A DNA stretch of 40,062 nt from an uncultured Actinomycetes bacterium (GCA_903884065.1 CAISDL010000100.1:1-40062), one strand, 5' to 3'. Numbered from the stretch's first letter, positions 1-8,604 are shown. A program made the numbers and translations. The notes: a model not told the origin generated them from the letters alone.

Positions 1-17
1 CCATGCGAAACTTGCAC

Positions 18-91
18 CGAAAGTGCCTTTCGGGACTGGACCGATTAATGCGTGAAGAACATCAATCATCCCAGCTCAGGAGGCACTTTCG
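18..91. repeat. 11-bp inverted repeat pair at window edge, possible mobile-element remnant
   Basis: CGAAAGTGCCT at 18-28 is matched by its exact reverse complement AGGCACTTTCG at 81-91, with 52 bases between. The 1-319 stretch has no convincing complete gene. A short plus frame (3-182) and a minus frame open through the left edge (ATG at 69) both exist, and neither gives a recognisable product. The arms could be the end of a transposon or a hairpin of the neighbouring transcript. I cannot decide without the sequence to the left. Confidence 0.35.
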
Positions 92-319
92 CTATCGCGA
101 CACCCGGACACACCACATCCCATCAGTGGATCGAGGTTTAGTGGGGCGGATGTGGCTGGTGGGGCGGTCAGTCGGGGGCTGATTCGCCGTTCCGCGGTTG
201 GACAAAGCCGCCGCCGCTTCCGTAGCCTTTCAAGACCGGGCAGATGGACAAGCAGTTCGACGAAGAAGACGTCGACGGCAGTCGAAGGATGCGAAGTCTT
301 GAAGTTTCATTCGCCGATT

Positions 320-1243
320 GTGGCGAGATCGAGAGTCTACAACCCGCTGCTGGGCGCGGTCGTGGCGCTCACGGTCCTCAGCACGGTATGGGGCGGCGCC
401 GCGCATGCCGACCCGGCCCAGGACGGTGTGTCCAAGCTCAAGGATCTGTCCCGGCAGGCTGAGCAGATGATCGAAACCGTGCAAGCCGCGCAGCTGGATC
501 TCGAGCACAAGGAGCAGGTGCAGAGTCAGGCGGACACCAAGCACGCCGACGACCTGGCAGCCCTCGGCGCCGCCACTGTCCAACTCGACGCACAGCAGCG
601 CGTCGTCGATAAGTTGGCCGCCTCGGTCTATATGGGCGGCCGCGCCGATGGCCTCAGCGCGATCATGACCGCCGCGTCGCCGGCGGGTTTCATCGACCGG
701 CTCTCGGTCCAGCGGGTCATGTTCAACACGACGTCAGAGCAGATGCAGGGCCTCCGCCAGGCCCAGCAGCAGGCCCAGGCCCTCGAGGCGGCCTCGGCCA
801 AGTCCGCGGCCGACGCGAAGGCGGCCGCCGATGCGGCCGCCGCACTGCGAGCGGACCTGCAGAAGAAGCAGTCCCAGCTGCAGACCCAGGTCGCTGAAGT
901 GAAACTGCAGTACGGGATGCTCTCGCCCGCTCAGCAGGCATTGTTGGGTCCGGGAGCCGCCATCCCCACGGTCGGCATGAGTGGTCTTGTCCCCAACGCG
1001 AGGGCCCTCGCCGCGTACATCATCTCCGCCTACCCCGGGGTGCAGTCCATCGGTGGAGTCCGTGCGGATCCGCTTCCCGATCATCCCAGCGGCCACGCGA
1101 TTGACATCATGATCGGCTCCGATATGGGGCTGGGCGATGCCATCAACGCCGACATTCAAAGCCAGGGCGGACGGTTCGGCGTCGTATACACCATGTGGCG
1201 GGTGGCCAATCACTTCAACCACGTCCACGTCACGGTGTCTTGA
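320..1243 (+). CDS. Secreted coiled-coil protein with M15/VldE-like C-terminal domain
   Basis: About 307 aa from the GTG at 320. That start leaves a good Sec signal peptide (hydrophobic core near residues 8-26, AHA cleavage site near 30). A TTG at 299 behind a GAAGG is an alternative start. Residues 35-200 are an Ala/Gln/Lys-rich coiled coil of the type at the N-terminus of PcsB and RipA-like cell-wall hydrolases. The last 90 residues hold HPSGHAIDI (near 255-263) and HFNHVHV (298-304), a His/Asp arrangement like the zinc site of M15-type peptidases and the ARB_07466/VldE C-terminal domain. A periplasmic cell-wall role is inferred; enzymatic activity is not certain. The longer frame starting at 152 adds a non-secretory Arg-rich head and is unlikely. 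Confidence 0.75.
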   Translation: MARSRVYNPLLGAVVALTVLSTVWGGAAHADPAQDGVSKLKDLSRQAEQMIETVQAAQLDLEHKEQVQSQADTKHADDLAALGAATVQLDAQQRVVDKLAASVYMGGRADGLSAIMTAASPAGFIDRLSVQRVMFNTTSEQMQGLRQAQQQAQALEAASAKSAADAKAAADAAAALRADLQKKQSQLQTQVAEVKLQYGMLSPAQQALLGPGAAIPTVGMSGLVPNARALAAYIISAYPGVQSIGGVRADPLPDHPSGHAIDIMIGSDMGLGDAINADIQSQGGRFGVVYTMWRVANHFNHVHVTVS

Positions 1244-1283
1244 CCGGCCGGTAATCCCCGACCGACTGCGGTAGGGGACACAC

Positions 1284-2699
1284 ATGACCGGGACGACGGC
1301 ATCAGCGGCGGGCAGCTGGCGCGAGCTGCTGGGCCGCGACTATGGCGGCGCCACAACGGTGTTGGCCGGCGGAGTGGCGATCTACGCCATCAGCGAGTTC
1401 ATCACGATGAGTCTGCTGCCCAGCGCGGTCGCCGACATCGGCGGTGAGCGGCTGTACGCCTGGGTGACGACGGTTTACCTCGTCTCCTCGGTCGTCGCGG
1501 CCACCACGGTGGGGTCGGTGCTGACCCGGTTCGGGCCGCGCTGGTCATACCTGGGTGCGCTGCTGGGCTTCAGCGCCGGCAGCCTGCTGTGCACCTTCGC
1601 CCCGACGATGGAGATGCTCCTGGTCGGCCGGATGGTGCAGGGCCTGGCCGGTGGTCTGCTGGCCGGACTGGGCTACGCGGTGATCAGTGCGGCGCTGCCC
1701 GACAGGCTGTGGACCCGGGCCTCGGCGGTGGTGTCGGCGATGTGGGGCATCGGCACGCTGATCGGTCCCGCCACCGGCGGCGCGTTCGCGCAATTCGGTG
1801 TGTGGCGAGGCGGGTTCGGAATCCTCGCCGCGCTTGCCGTCGCGATGTGCCTGCTGGTGCCGATCGCCCTCCCCGCGCAGGCACCCTCCTCCGGCGACGG
1901 CTCGGCCCGTGTGCGGATCCCGGTCCGGTCGCTGGTGTTGCTCGGACTGGCGGCACTTGCCGTCAGTGCGGCCGCGATACCCCGCAATGTCGCCGCCACC
2001 GCCGGCCTGCTGGTGGCCGGGGTGGCTCTGGTGGTGGCGTTCCTCGCCGTCGACCGGAACGTCGACGTAGCGGTGTTGCCGCGCAGCGCATTCGGCCCGG
2101 GTCCGCTGAAGTGGATCTACGCCACGCTCGGTCTACTGATGGCCGCGACCATGGTCGACATGTACGTGCCGTTGTTCGGCCAACGCCTCGGAGCGCTGGC
2201 GCCCGTCGTCGCGGGCTTCCTGGGCGCGGCGCTGTCGGTGGGCTGGACTGTCGGGGAGATCGCCAGCGCATCGGTCACCAACGCCAGGGCCACGGTGCGA
2301 CTGGTGGCGCTCGCGCCGGTGGTGATGGCGACCGGCCTGACACTGGGATGGGCCACCCAAAAGGACGGTGCTACAGCCGGAACCGTCGTCCTGTGGGCGC
2401 TCGCGCTGGCGATCACGGGAGCGGGCATCGGGATCGCGTGGCCGCACCTGTCGGCATGGGCGATGGGTTCGGTCGTCGGCGACCGGGCCGAGCAGGCAGT
2501 CGCGGCCGCAGCGATCAACACGGTGCAACTGATGTGCGGGGCTTTCGGCGCCGGACTGGCGGGCGTGGTGGTGAACCTTCGCGAATCCGCAGACGCAACG
2601 GCAGCCAGGTGGATGTTCGGCGTCTTCGCGATCCTCGCGGCCGTCGGCGTCATGGCGTCCTACCGGGCTGGGCGCGGCCAGGTCCGCCCGGGATCGTGA
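1284..2699 (+). CDS. MFS transporter, about 14 TM, drug-exporter type
   Basis: 471 aa with roughly 14 hydrophobic segments, as in the DHA2 drug:H+ antiporter group. The cytoplasmic loop between TM2 and TM3 reads TRFGPRW, a degenerate MFS motif A. GRMVQGLAGG in TM4 and GIGTLIGPATGG in TM5 match the antiporter-type motifs B and C. The ATG at 1284 follows a TAGGGG about 6 nt upstream, which can serve as a ribosome-binding site. The gene stands 40 nt after the secreted protein on the same strand, so it may share its transcript. The substrate cannot be read from the sequence. Confidence 0.85.
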   Translation: MTGTTASAAGSWRELLGRDYGGATTVLAGGVAIYAISEFITMSLLPSAVADIGGERLYAWVTTVYLVSSVVAATTVGSVLTRFGPRWSYLGALLGFSAGSLLCTFAPTMEMLLVGRMVQGLAGGLLAGLGYAVISAALPDRLWTRASAVVSAMWGIGTLIGPATGGAFAQFGVWRGGFGILAALAVAMCLLVPIALPAQAPSSGDGSARVRIPVRSLVLLGLAALAVSAAAIPRNVAATAGLLVAGVALVVAFLAVDRNVDVAVLPRSAFGPGPLKWIYATLGLLMAATMVDMYVPLFGQRLGALAPVVAGFLGAALSVGWTVGEIASASVTNARATVRLVALAPVVMATGLTLGWATQKDGATAGTVVLWALALAITGAGIGIAWPHLSAWAMGSVVGDRAEQAVAAAAINTVQLMCGAFGAGLAGVVVNLRESADATAARWMFGVFAILAAVGVMASYRAGRGQVRPGS

Positions 2700-2801
2700 G
2701 ATCGTGAATTCAGCGGCCACACCGGCATTCGGCGACCTATCTTTTCTGTACGCGGTGCGGCGTACGTCGTTTCTCGACGAGGCTCAAGGAGAACGGTGGC
2801 G

Positions 2802-3431
2802 ATGGCTGAAATCGGTGTGCTGAGTGCGGTCGCGCCGGCGCGGGCGACCAACATCGCCCGACTGCGCGGCTTCGTGCGCGACATGGCCGAGGTGGTCGAC
2901 GTAGAGAGCGACGAGGCGGCCATCCTGACCCGTGGCGGAGCACTGTTGGAACAGCTTGTGTCCGATGATGATTGGCTGCCCGACGCCTTCGCCGAGCCCG
3001 TTCCCGAGGGATACGCGCAGTATCTCCTGCATTGCGACAGCCGGGAGCGGTTCAGCGTCGTCTCGTTTGTGTGGGGACCGGGGGTGGCTACCGCCATTCA
3101 CAATCACACGGTGTGGGGTCTGGTGGGCGTCTTGCGTGGACGTGAGCGCTCGGAAGGCTTCACCCGCGAGGCCGATGGGACGCTGACGCCGGGCCCGGTG
3201 TCCTACCTGGCTTCCGGCGGGGTCGAAGCGGTGAGCCCCGCCAAGGGGGACATCCACCGGGTATCGAACGCGCTGGCCGATGCGCCCTCGATTTCCATCC
3301 ATGTCTACGGCGGCAATATCGGAGCGCTTCGCCGGTCCACCTTCACCCCCGATGGCGCGACCGAACTGTTCATCTCGGGCTACGCCAATGATGTGCTGCC
3401 TAATCTGTGGGACCAGTCCCGGTTCGGTTGA
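2802..3431 (+). CDS. Cysteine/3-mercaptopropionate dioxygenase-like cupin
   Basis: About 209 aa and full length for the cysteine dioxygenase family, non-haem iron enzymes that oxidise a thiol to a sulfinate with O2. The iron site is visible as AIHNHTVWG (His100, His102) and DIHRV (His152), followed by ISIHVYGG. The ATG at 2802 sits 10 nt after AAGGAGA (2786-2792). The GTG at 2796 is in frame but only 3 nt from it. A TATCTT at 2738-2743 may be the -10. The stop is followed directly by the remnant of a flavin hydroxylase gene. Whether cysteine, mercaptopropionate or another thiol is the substrate is not decidable here. Confidence 0.8.
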   Translation: MAEIGVLSAVAPARATNIARLRGFVRDMAEVVDVESDEAAILTRGGALLEQLVSDDDWLPDAFAEPVPEGYAQYLLHCDSRERFSVVSFVWGPGVATAIHNHTVWGLVGVLRGRERSEGFTREADGTLTPGPVSYLASGGVEAVSPAKGDIHRVSNALADAPSISIHVYGGNIGALRRSTFTPDGATELFISGYANDVLPNLWDQSRFG

Positions 3432-4552
3432 GACGGGGTCAGTCAAGATCGCGAGCCTGGTCCTGGACCGGTGGGCCGACGTCTACCCGCAACCCCGGGC
3501 GGTCCACCTCGACGACGAGGTCTATCGGATCCTCGACCGACTTGGGATCGGGGCGGAATTCGCCGGGATATCGCGACCGGGCCTGGGGCTGCGACTCCTC
3601 GACCCGGACCTGCGGGTGTTGGTCGAGTTCCACCGCGACCCCGGCTGCGGCCGCCACGGGCATCCGCAGGCCAACATGTTCGACCAACCGGAGTTCGAGC
3701 GCCTGCTGCGTACGAACCTGAAGCGGCACTCGGAGGCGACGCTCCGCGGTGACGCGGAAGCCACCGACGTCGCCGAACTCGACGGCGGTGGCACCCGAAT
3801 CACCTACACCGACCGAACCGACAACAGCGTGCATACGGTCGACTGCGATTACCTACTGGGCTGCGACGGCGCAAACAGCCTGGTACGCAAGCACATCGGC
3901 GCCGGCATGCGTGACCTCCGCTTCGAACAGCGCTGGCTGGTGATCGATGTGGACTCCGCGGTCGACCTGAAGCAATGGGGTGGCGTCCACCAGGTCTGCG
4001 ATCCACGACGGGCCGGGACCCTATCAGGCCGAGCGGAAACCGCATGTGCGCAGCATGATTGCGCTGGCGTTGGCAATCGGTCACTCGATGACGGCCGGCG
4101 GCCGGATCGGCAACGCGCTGCGTCGTGCCGTCGTCCCCCGAGCGCGCCTGATACCTGTTCTGGGAGCCAAGGTCCTGGACTCGCGGACGCCGGACTTGGG
4201 ACGTTCAGCCCTGGTCAACCGCGGCCGGGGCCGCAGGCAACTCGCCGGCAGTCTGTGTCCCAACGCAGCCACGTCGACCGGCGACCGTTTCGACGACGTC
4301 GTCGGCCGCGGATTCGCCTTCGTCACCTCGGTGCCACCGAGCGCCGAGCAGCAGAACCTGATCGCACAGCGCAACGCCGCCCTGCACTACGCCGCCCCGG
4401 GCACCGAGTTGGCCGACTGGCTCCACCGCGGCCGGGCACAGGCGGCGATCGTCAGGCCCGACTTCACCGTGCTGCGCGACGGCCGGGACCTCGCGGACTT
4501 GTGTGAGGCGCTGCCGGCGCTGACGTCGAAGAACCACGCCTTCGGGCATTGA
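3430..4552 (+). pseudogene. Decayed mhpA-type FAD-dependent hydroxylase
   Basis: The upstream frame (3430 to about 4010) reads LVLDRWADVYPQPRAVHLDD and continues through FDQPEFERLLR and YLLGCDGANSLVRKHIG. This closely resembles 3-(3-hydroxyphenyl)propionate hydroxylase (MhpA). Near 4010 the homology jumps into another frame at YQAERKPHVRSMIALAL, which continues to the stop at 4552 with a typical C-terminus (AAIVRPDFTVL). Two parts are missing: the N-terminal 20-30 residues with the GxGxxG FAD loop, and an internal block of roughly 150 residues that should contain the GDAAH motif. There is no start codon with a ribosome site. It is therefore a 5'-truncated, internally deleted and frameshifted gene, and no working flavoenzyme can be made from it. 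Confidence 0.85.
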
Positions 4553-4557
4553 GCGCG

Positions 4558-6021
4558 TCAGTTCACGCAGGGAATCCCACCGCTGGCGACCGGCCCACCG
4601 GCGTCCGGGATCGGCAGCGCCGACGCGTCCGCACCGGAGTCCTCGGTGGGCATCGGCGCCTCGGAAGATTCTGTCGCGCTGAGGATCTGATAATCCGCTC
4701 CGAGTAGGACCCGGATGTGTCCCGCGGCCAAGGTGGGGTCGGCCTGCGGGGCGGCGTCGATGCCGAGCAATGAGGTCAGTGCTTCGGCCTCGGCCGCAGC
4801 GCCGGCGCCGTATCCGACGCCTGTTTCGGCGGGCTCGCCGTCGTTGCGGTCGCGGATCTCCACCACGGTGTACCCCTGCCGCGTCAGGATGTCGGCGGCG
4901 CGACTCGCCAGCCCGTAGGTGTCGCCGGCGTTGACGACCGCGATCACCGACCCCGGGGAGTCCGGGTCGGTGGTCGGCGTCGCGGCGGTGCCGTCGATGG
5001 CCGCCGAGATCTCGGCACGGATGGTGGCCGGGTCGATGATGTTGACGTCTTGCCCCTCGATGACCGCATAGCGCACCACCGGAAGGGTCCGGAACTCGAC
5101 GTCGCCGCCGGCCAGTGCGGCCATCCGGCGGAACTGGGCCTCACCCCATCCCTCGGACAGCACGACGTCCTTGCGGGCCACCTCGATCAGGCCACGAAAT
5201 TCGTCGAGGTTGCCCAGGACCCCGGCACTCTGCAACTGGTGGGCGATCGACAACAGGAATGCCTGCTGGCGGTGGGTGCGGTCGAGGTCGCCGTTCTCCA
5301 GGCCGTGGCGCTGACGCACGAAGGCCAGGGCCTGAGCCGCGTCCAGGGTCTGCAGGCCCGCAGGAAAGTCGGCGCCGGAGTACTCGTCATAGACGGCGTG
5401 ATTCAGGCATACCTCGACGCCGCCGAGACTCTCGGTCAGGTCGTAGAAGCCGGCCAGGTTCACCTCGGCGAAATAGTCGATCGGCTGCCCGGTGAGGGAG
5501 TGCACCGCGCGCAGGGTGGCCCCGCGGCCGGCTTCCCGGCCCCGCTGTTCGAGTTCGACGGGATCGGTGACGCCCTCGTCCTGCAGTTCCCGCTCGGTCT
5601 GCGCCTTGGTGAGCCCGTAGGCCTCCTTGATCTTGATGTGGTCGAAGCCGGTGATGCCGTCCACGGCGACGTAATCGTCGCGCGGGATGGAGAAGGCCAC
5701 CACCCGATCGTCGGGACCGATGTGCACCAGGATCAACGTGTTGGTGTTGTAGCCGCCGGAGCTGGAGTCACCGGCGTGCAACTTGTCCAGGATGTTCTGC
5801 GGCAGGTCGTTGCCGTCCTGATCTTTGCGGGAGTCCAGCCCGATCAACAGGATGTTCGTGCCGCCGCCGGTGGAGCGCGGAGTGTCGATACCGAGTGCGC
5901 GCGAGATGGTGATCGCCCCGAGCAGTCCGTGGGTCTGCCAGTAGGCGACCCCGGTGGCGGTCAGGGCAAGGACGGCCAGCAGCGCCACCACCGCCCGTCG
6001 CAGCACCCGGATCGCCCGCAT
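4558..6021 (-). CDS. LytR-CpsA-Psr (LCP) family cell-wall ligase with LytR_C domain
   Basis: 487 aa from the ATG at 6021. One N-terminal TM helix (about residues 8-28) leads to an extracytoplasmic LCP domain with GLDSRKDQDG, FSIPRDDYV, FDHIKIKEAYG and FVRQRHGLENGDLDRTHRQQ, the Arg/Asp residues that bind the pyrophosphate of a polyprenyl donor. A C-terminal LytR_C domain follows (VIAVVNAGDTYGLASRAADIL). LCP enzymes transfer lipid-linked glycopolymers to peptidoglycan; in mycobacteria they attach arabinogalactan. The open frame extends to 6297, but that head overlaps the divergent gene. A GATACT 7 nt before the ATG supports a leaderless start at 6021. Confidence 0.9.
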   Translation of the reverse strand: MRAIRVLRRAVVALLAVLALTATGVAYWQTHGLLGAITISRALGIDTPRSTGGGTNILLIGLDSRKDQDGNDLPQNILDKLHAGDSSSGGYNTNTLILVHIGPDDRVVAFSIPRDDYVAVDGITGFDHIKIKEAYGLTKAQTERELQDEGVTDPVELEQRGREAGRGATLRAVHSLTGQPIDYFAEVNLAGFYDLTESLGGVEVCLNHAVYDEYSGADFPAGLQTLDAAQALAFVRQRHGLENGDLDRTHRQQAFLLSIAHQLQSAGVLGNLDEFRGLIEVARKDVVLSEGWGEAQFRRMAALAGGDVEFRTLPVVRYAVIEGQDVNIIDPATIRAEISAAIDGTAATPTTDPDSPGSVIAVVNAGDTYGLASRAADILTRQGYTVVEIRDRNDGEPAETGVGYGAGAAAEAEALTSLLGIDAAPQADPTLAAGHIRVLLGADYQILSATESSEAPMPTEDSGADASALPIPDAGGPVASGGIPCVN

Positions 6022-6028
6022 ATCGGCC

Positions 6029-6034
6029 AGTATC
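6029..6034 (-). promoter_or_regulatory. -10 hexamer for leaderless LCP gene
   Basis: Reading the minus strand, GATACT ends 7 nt before the ATG at 6021, so transcription would begin at or next to the start codon. No Shine-Dalgarno sequence is present. No clear -35 is seen. Confidence 0.45.
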
Positions 6035-6049
6035 GCCGGTCGACCGGCG
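6034..6049. promoter_or_regulatory. Perfect 16-bp palindrome between divergent LCP and methyltransferase genes
   Basis: CGCCGGTCGACCGGCG is its own reverse complement. It abuts the proposed -10 of the LCP gene and lies 66 nt before the GTG of the methyltransferase gene. It could be a dimeric repressor site. Its GC-rich composition makes a chance palindrome possible. Confidence 0.4.
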
Positions 6050-6114
6050 CGGCTGAGGCTAACCTGACTTTCATCGACGAACATGCGGACGGCGGGGACA
6101 ATCGGCGGCGACGG

Positions 6115-7065
6115 GTGCTGCCCCAGCTCGAATCGGATCGGCTGTTCGTCACCGACGGCGGCATCGAGACCGACCTGATTTTCCACCACGGCATCGAGTT
6201 GCCGTTCTTCGCCGCGTTCCCCTTGCTCGAGGACGCCGACCACCGGATCAGCCTGCGCCGCTACTACGACGACTACGTGGCCATCGCCCGCGCCCATGGC
6301 GCAGGGCTGGTGATCGATACGCCGACGTGGCGCGCCAACCCGGATTGGGCATCCGCCCTCGGCTACTCACCGGAGCGCCTCGATGCCGCCAACCGCGCGG
6401 CGGTCGACTTCGCCGAGGAGGTCAGGGCGGCGGCCCGCGCGGACGGCGTGACCGCGGTGGTGAGCGGTTGCATCGGTCCGCGTGGCGACGGTTACCACCC
6501 CGGCGAGGTCATGACGGCTGACGAGGCGCAGAGGTATCACGGCGTCCAGATCCGGTCGTTCGCGGCGACGACGGCCGATCAGGTCACCGCGCTGACGATC
6601 ACCAACGTCGAGGAGGCCATCGGCATCGTGAGGGCAGCGACCGCCGCTGCCATGCCGGTCGCGATCTCCTTCACGGTTGAGACGACCGGTCTGCTGCCGA
6701 CGGGTCAGTCGATGGCGGGTGCGATCGAACAGGTCGATGCGGAGACTGACGGAGCCGCCGCGTATTTCATGGTGAACTGCGCTCACCCGACGCATGTCGA
6801 CAGTGCTTCCGCCGACGGCGGGCCGTGGCTTCAGCGGTTGCGCGGGTTGCGCGCCAACGCCTCCGCACGCAGCCATGCCGAACTCGACGAATCCACCGAT
6901 CTTGACGAGGGTGATCCGAACGATCTCGCCGCCCGGTATGTCGCCCTGCGCGAGCAGATGCCCGCGCTCACGGTGTTGGGCGGCTGCTGTGGCACCGACT
7001 CGCGGCATGTGGCGGCGATCTGTGCCGCCTGGACGGCAGATACCGCCCGCGGCTCGCTGCCGTAG
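6115..7065 (+). CDS. Homocysteine S-methyltransferase family protein
   Basis: 316 aa from the GTG at 6115 (MLPQLESDRLFVTDGGIETDL). It transfers a methyl group from a donor such as S-methylmethionine to a thiol, giving methionine. The three zinc-binding cysteines of the family are in place: Cys222 in VNCAHP, and Cys291-Cys292 in LGGCCGTDSRH. The open frame continues far upstream, but that part is antisense to the LCP gene and not coding. It is divergent from the LCP gene and convergent with the TetR gene. The exact methyl donor is unknown. No strong ribosome site is seen, so the start is moderately sure. Confidence 0.85.
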   Translation: MLPQLESDRLFVTDGGIETDLIFHHGIELPFFAAFPLLEDADHRISLRRYYDDYVAIARAHGAGLVIDTPTWRANPDWASALGYSPERLDAANRAAVDFAEEVRAAARADGVTAVVSGCIGPRGDGYHPGEVMTADEAQRYHGVQIRSFAATTADQVTALTITNVEEAIGIVRAATAAAMPVAISFTVETTGLLPTGQSMAGAIEQVDAETDGAAAYFMVNCAHPTHVDSASADGGPWLQRLRGLRANASARSHAELDESTDLDEGDPNDLAARYVALREQMPALTVLGGCCGTDSRHVAAICAAWTADTARGSLP

Positions 7066-7078
7066 GCGGCCACCTACG
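7061..7078. terminator. Near-palindromic hairpin between convergent genes
   Basis: CGTAGGCGGCCACCTACG pairs with itself at 16 of 18 positions. It covers the stop of the methyltransferase gene (7063-7065) and the stop of the convergent TetR gene (7074-7076). There is no U-run, as is common for terminators in this group. A bidirectional terminator is likely but not proven. Confidence 0.4.
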
Positions 7079-7664
7079 TTGCCGCGCAGCCTATTCCAGC
7101 GATGATGGCTGTCACGCTGTGACCGAGTCGGGTGGTGAACTCGGCGGGTGTTGCGGTGGCTGGATCTTCACCCTTGGCGCCGAAGGCGCAGTCATTGAGG
7201 ACTCCCGCGAGTTGGCCCACGGTGAGCCCGGAGTGGCCGAGGTCGATCTCCCCGGCCGCGATGGCCCGCCGAAGCACGGCCATGATGAGTTTCTCGGCCC
7301 GGCGGTGGGCGTCCTGGGCGATATCACCGCAGAGCGCACCGTGGCGATCGTAGAGCTCGGCGGCATGCGGTGAGCTTGAGGTCAACTCGACGAACCTCAG
7401 GAACCGGGCTTGGAGCAGCCGGGTGATCCGGGCTCTGATGTCACTGCCCGGGGCCTCCGCCACGTCGCGCATCGCCGCGAGGTGTTCGTCGTGCAGGCTG
7501 GACACCAGCGACCGGAACAATTCGTCCTTGCCGCTGCAGTGCGCGTACACCGTCGCCCGCGACACCTGCGCCCGGCGCGCGATGGCCTCGATCGATGCCC
7601 GGCGGTATCCCAGGGCCGTGAACTCGGCGAGTGCCGCAGCGCCAATCGCCTCACTCGTCGTCAT
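7074..7664 (-). CDS. TetR-family transcriptional regulator
   Basis: About 196 aa from the ATG at 7664 (an in-frame start at 7682 adds six residues). The N-terminus holds a TetR helix-turn-helix (ASIEAIARRAQVSRATVYAH, followed by FSGKDELF-like CSGKDELFRSL). The C-terminal ligand domain is divergent. It is transcribed away from the SDR gene, whose promoter contains an inverted repeat (7696-7721) suitable as its operator. By the usual TetR arrangement it probably represses the divergent SDR/reductase operon and itself. The inducer is unknown. Confidence 0.88.
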   Translation of the reverse strand: MTTSEAIGAAALAEFTALGYRRASIEAIARRAQVSRATVYAHCSGKDELFRSLVSSLHDEHLAAMRDVAEAPGSDIRARITRLLQARFLRFVELTSSSPHAAELYDRHGALCGDIAQDAHRRAEKLIMAVLRRAIAAGEIDLGHSGLTVGQLAGVLNDCAFGAKGEDPATATPAEFTTRLGHSVTAIIAGIGCAAT

Positions 7665-7695
7665 CCCGGCGGCCACGCACACAGAATGAACATGG

Positions 7696-7725
7696 TTGAC
7701 ACTTTTTGCAAATACTGTCTACCGT
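7696..7725 (+). promoter_or_regulatory. SigA-like promoter for leaderless SDR gene with overlapping operator
   Basis: TTGACA (7696-7701) is followed after 18 nt by TACCGT (7720-7725), and the ATG of the SDR gene comes 6 nt later at 7732, predicting a leaderless mRNA. TTGACA and TGTCTA (7716-7721) form an inverted repeat with 5 of 6 matches, centred at 7708.5. This lies inside the promoter, where a TetR dimer could block RNA polymerase. Confidence 0.6.
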
Positions 7726-7731
7726 GTCGGG

Positions 7732-8601
7732 ATGACTGATGTGTCCAAGGCAATCCTGATCACCGGCTGCTCCACCGGGATCGGCCACGCCACAGCCCTG
7801 CGGCTGGCCAAGGCCGGCCACACCGTCTATGCGACCGCTCGCCGAGTCGAATCCCTCGCCGACCTCCGTGCGGCCGGCGCCAGAACCCTGGCCCTCGACG
7901 TGACCGACGAGGCGTCGATGAGCGCCGCGGTCCAGCAGGTCGTCGACGAGCAGGGCGCGGTCGGCGTGCTGATCAACAATGCCGGCTACTCACAGTCCGG
8001 TGCGATGGAGAGTCTCTCCATGGACGATCTGCGCCGTCAGTTCGAGACCAACGTCTTCGGCCTGGTCCGCATGTGCCAGTTGGTGTTGCCGGGGATGCGC
8101 CGACAGCACTGGGGCCGCATCGTCAACATCAGCTCGATGGGAGCCAACTTCACCTTCCCGGGCGGTGGCGCCTACCACGCGTCCAAGTACGCCGTCGAGG
8201 CGATCAGCGACGCGATGCGGTTCGAGGTGAAGGGCTTCGGCGTCGACGTCGTGGTCATCCAGCCCGGGCTCATCCGGACCGAGTTCGCGGCGACCGCGCA
8301 GACCGGATTGGGCAAGGACGACGGACCCTACGCCGACTTCAACGCCGCGGTCGGCGCAGCGACTGAAGACGCTTACGCCAAGGGCCCGTTGGCCAAACTC
8401 GGTGGCGACCCCGACAGCGTGGCCAAAGCGGTGGAGAAGGCCATCACCGCCAACCATCCGCCGATCCGGGTTCGCGTCACGCCGTCGGCGCACCTGCTCA
8501 TCGGTGTCAACGGCGTGATGACCGACAGCATGTGGGACCGCTTCCTGGCCGCACAGTTCCCGCGGCCCGGAGTGTCGGCCACAACCCCGGGTCGCGATTA
8601 G
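7732..8601 (+). CDS. Short-chain dehydrogenase/reductase
   Basis: 289 aa from the ATG at 7732. The nucleotide-binding motif TGCSTGIG is near residue 11. LINNAGYSQSG and the catalytic Ser/Tyr/Lys set (NISSMGANF and GAYHASKY) are intact. These are classical SDRs that oxidise alcohols or reduce carbonyls with NAD(P)H. The C-terminal extension of about 100 residues after IQPGLIRTEF is typical of larger SDRs acting on lipids, steroids or retinoid-like molecules. The frame opens at the TTG of the -35 box (7696), but promoter geometry favours 7732. It forms an operon with the RibD-like gene 3 nt downstream. The substrate is unknown. Confidence 0.9.
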   Translation: MTDVSKAILITGCSTGIGHATALRLAKAGHTVYATARRVESLADLRAAGARTLALDVTDEASMSAAVQQVVDEQGAVGVLINNAGYSQSGAMESLSMDDLRRQFETNVFGLVRMCQLVLPGMRRQHWGRIVNISSMGANFTFPGGGAYHASKYAVEAISDAMRFEVKGFGVDVVVIQPGLIRTEFAATAQTGLGKDDGPYADFNAAVGAATEDAYAKGPLAKLGGDPDSVAKAVEKAITANHPPIRVRVTPSAHLLIGVNGVMTDSMWDRFLAAQFPRPGVSATTPGRD

Positions 8602-8604
8602 CCG

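Noticed and set aside
3980..4552. Independent 190-aa gene
   Set aside because: The N-terminal 10-15 residues are out-of-frame sequence and the rest is the C-terminal part of an MhpA-type hydroxylase, so it is a pseudogene fragment.
5050..6114. Long upstream extension of the homocysteine S-methyltransferase frame
   Set aside because: It is antisense to the LCP gene, has no family match and the methyltransferase homology begins at the GTG at 6115.
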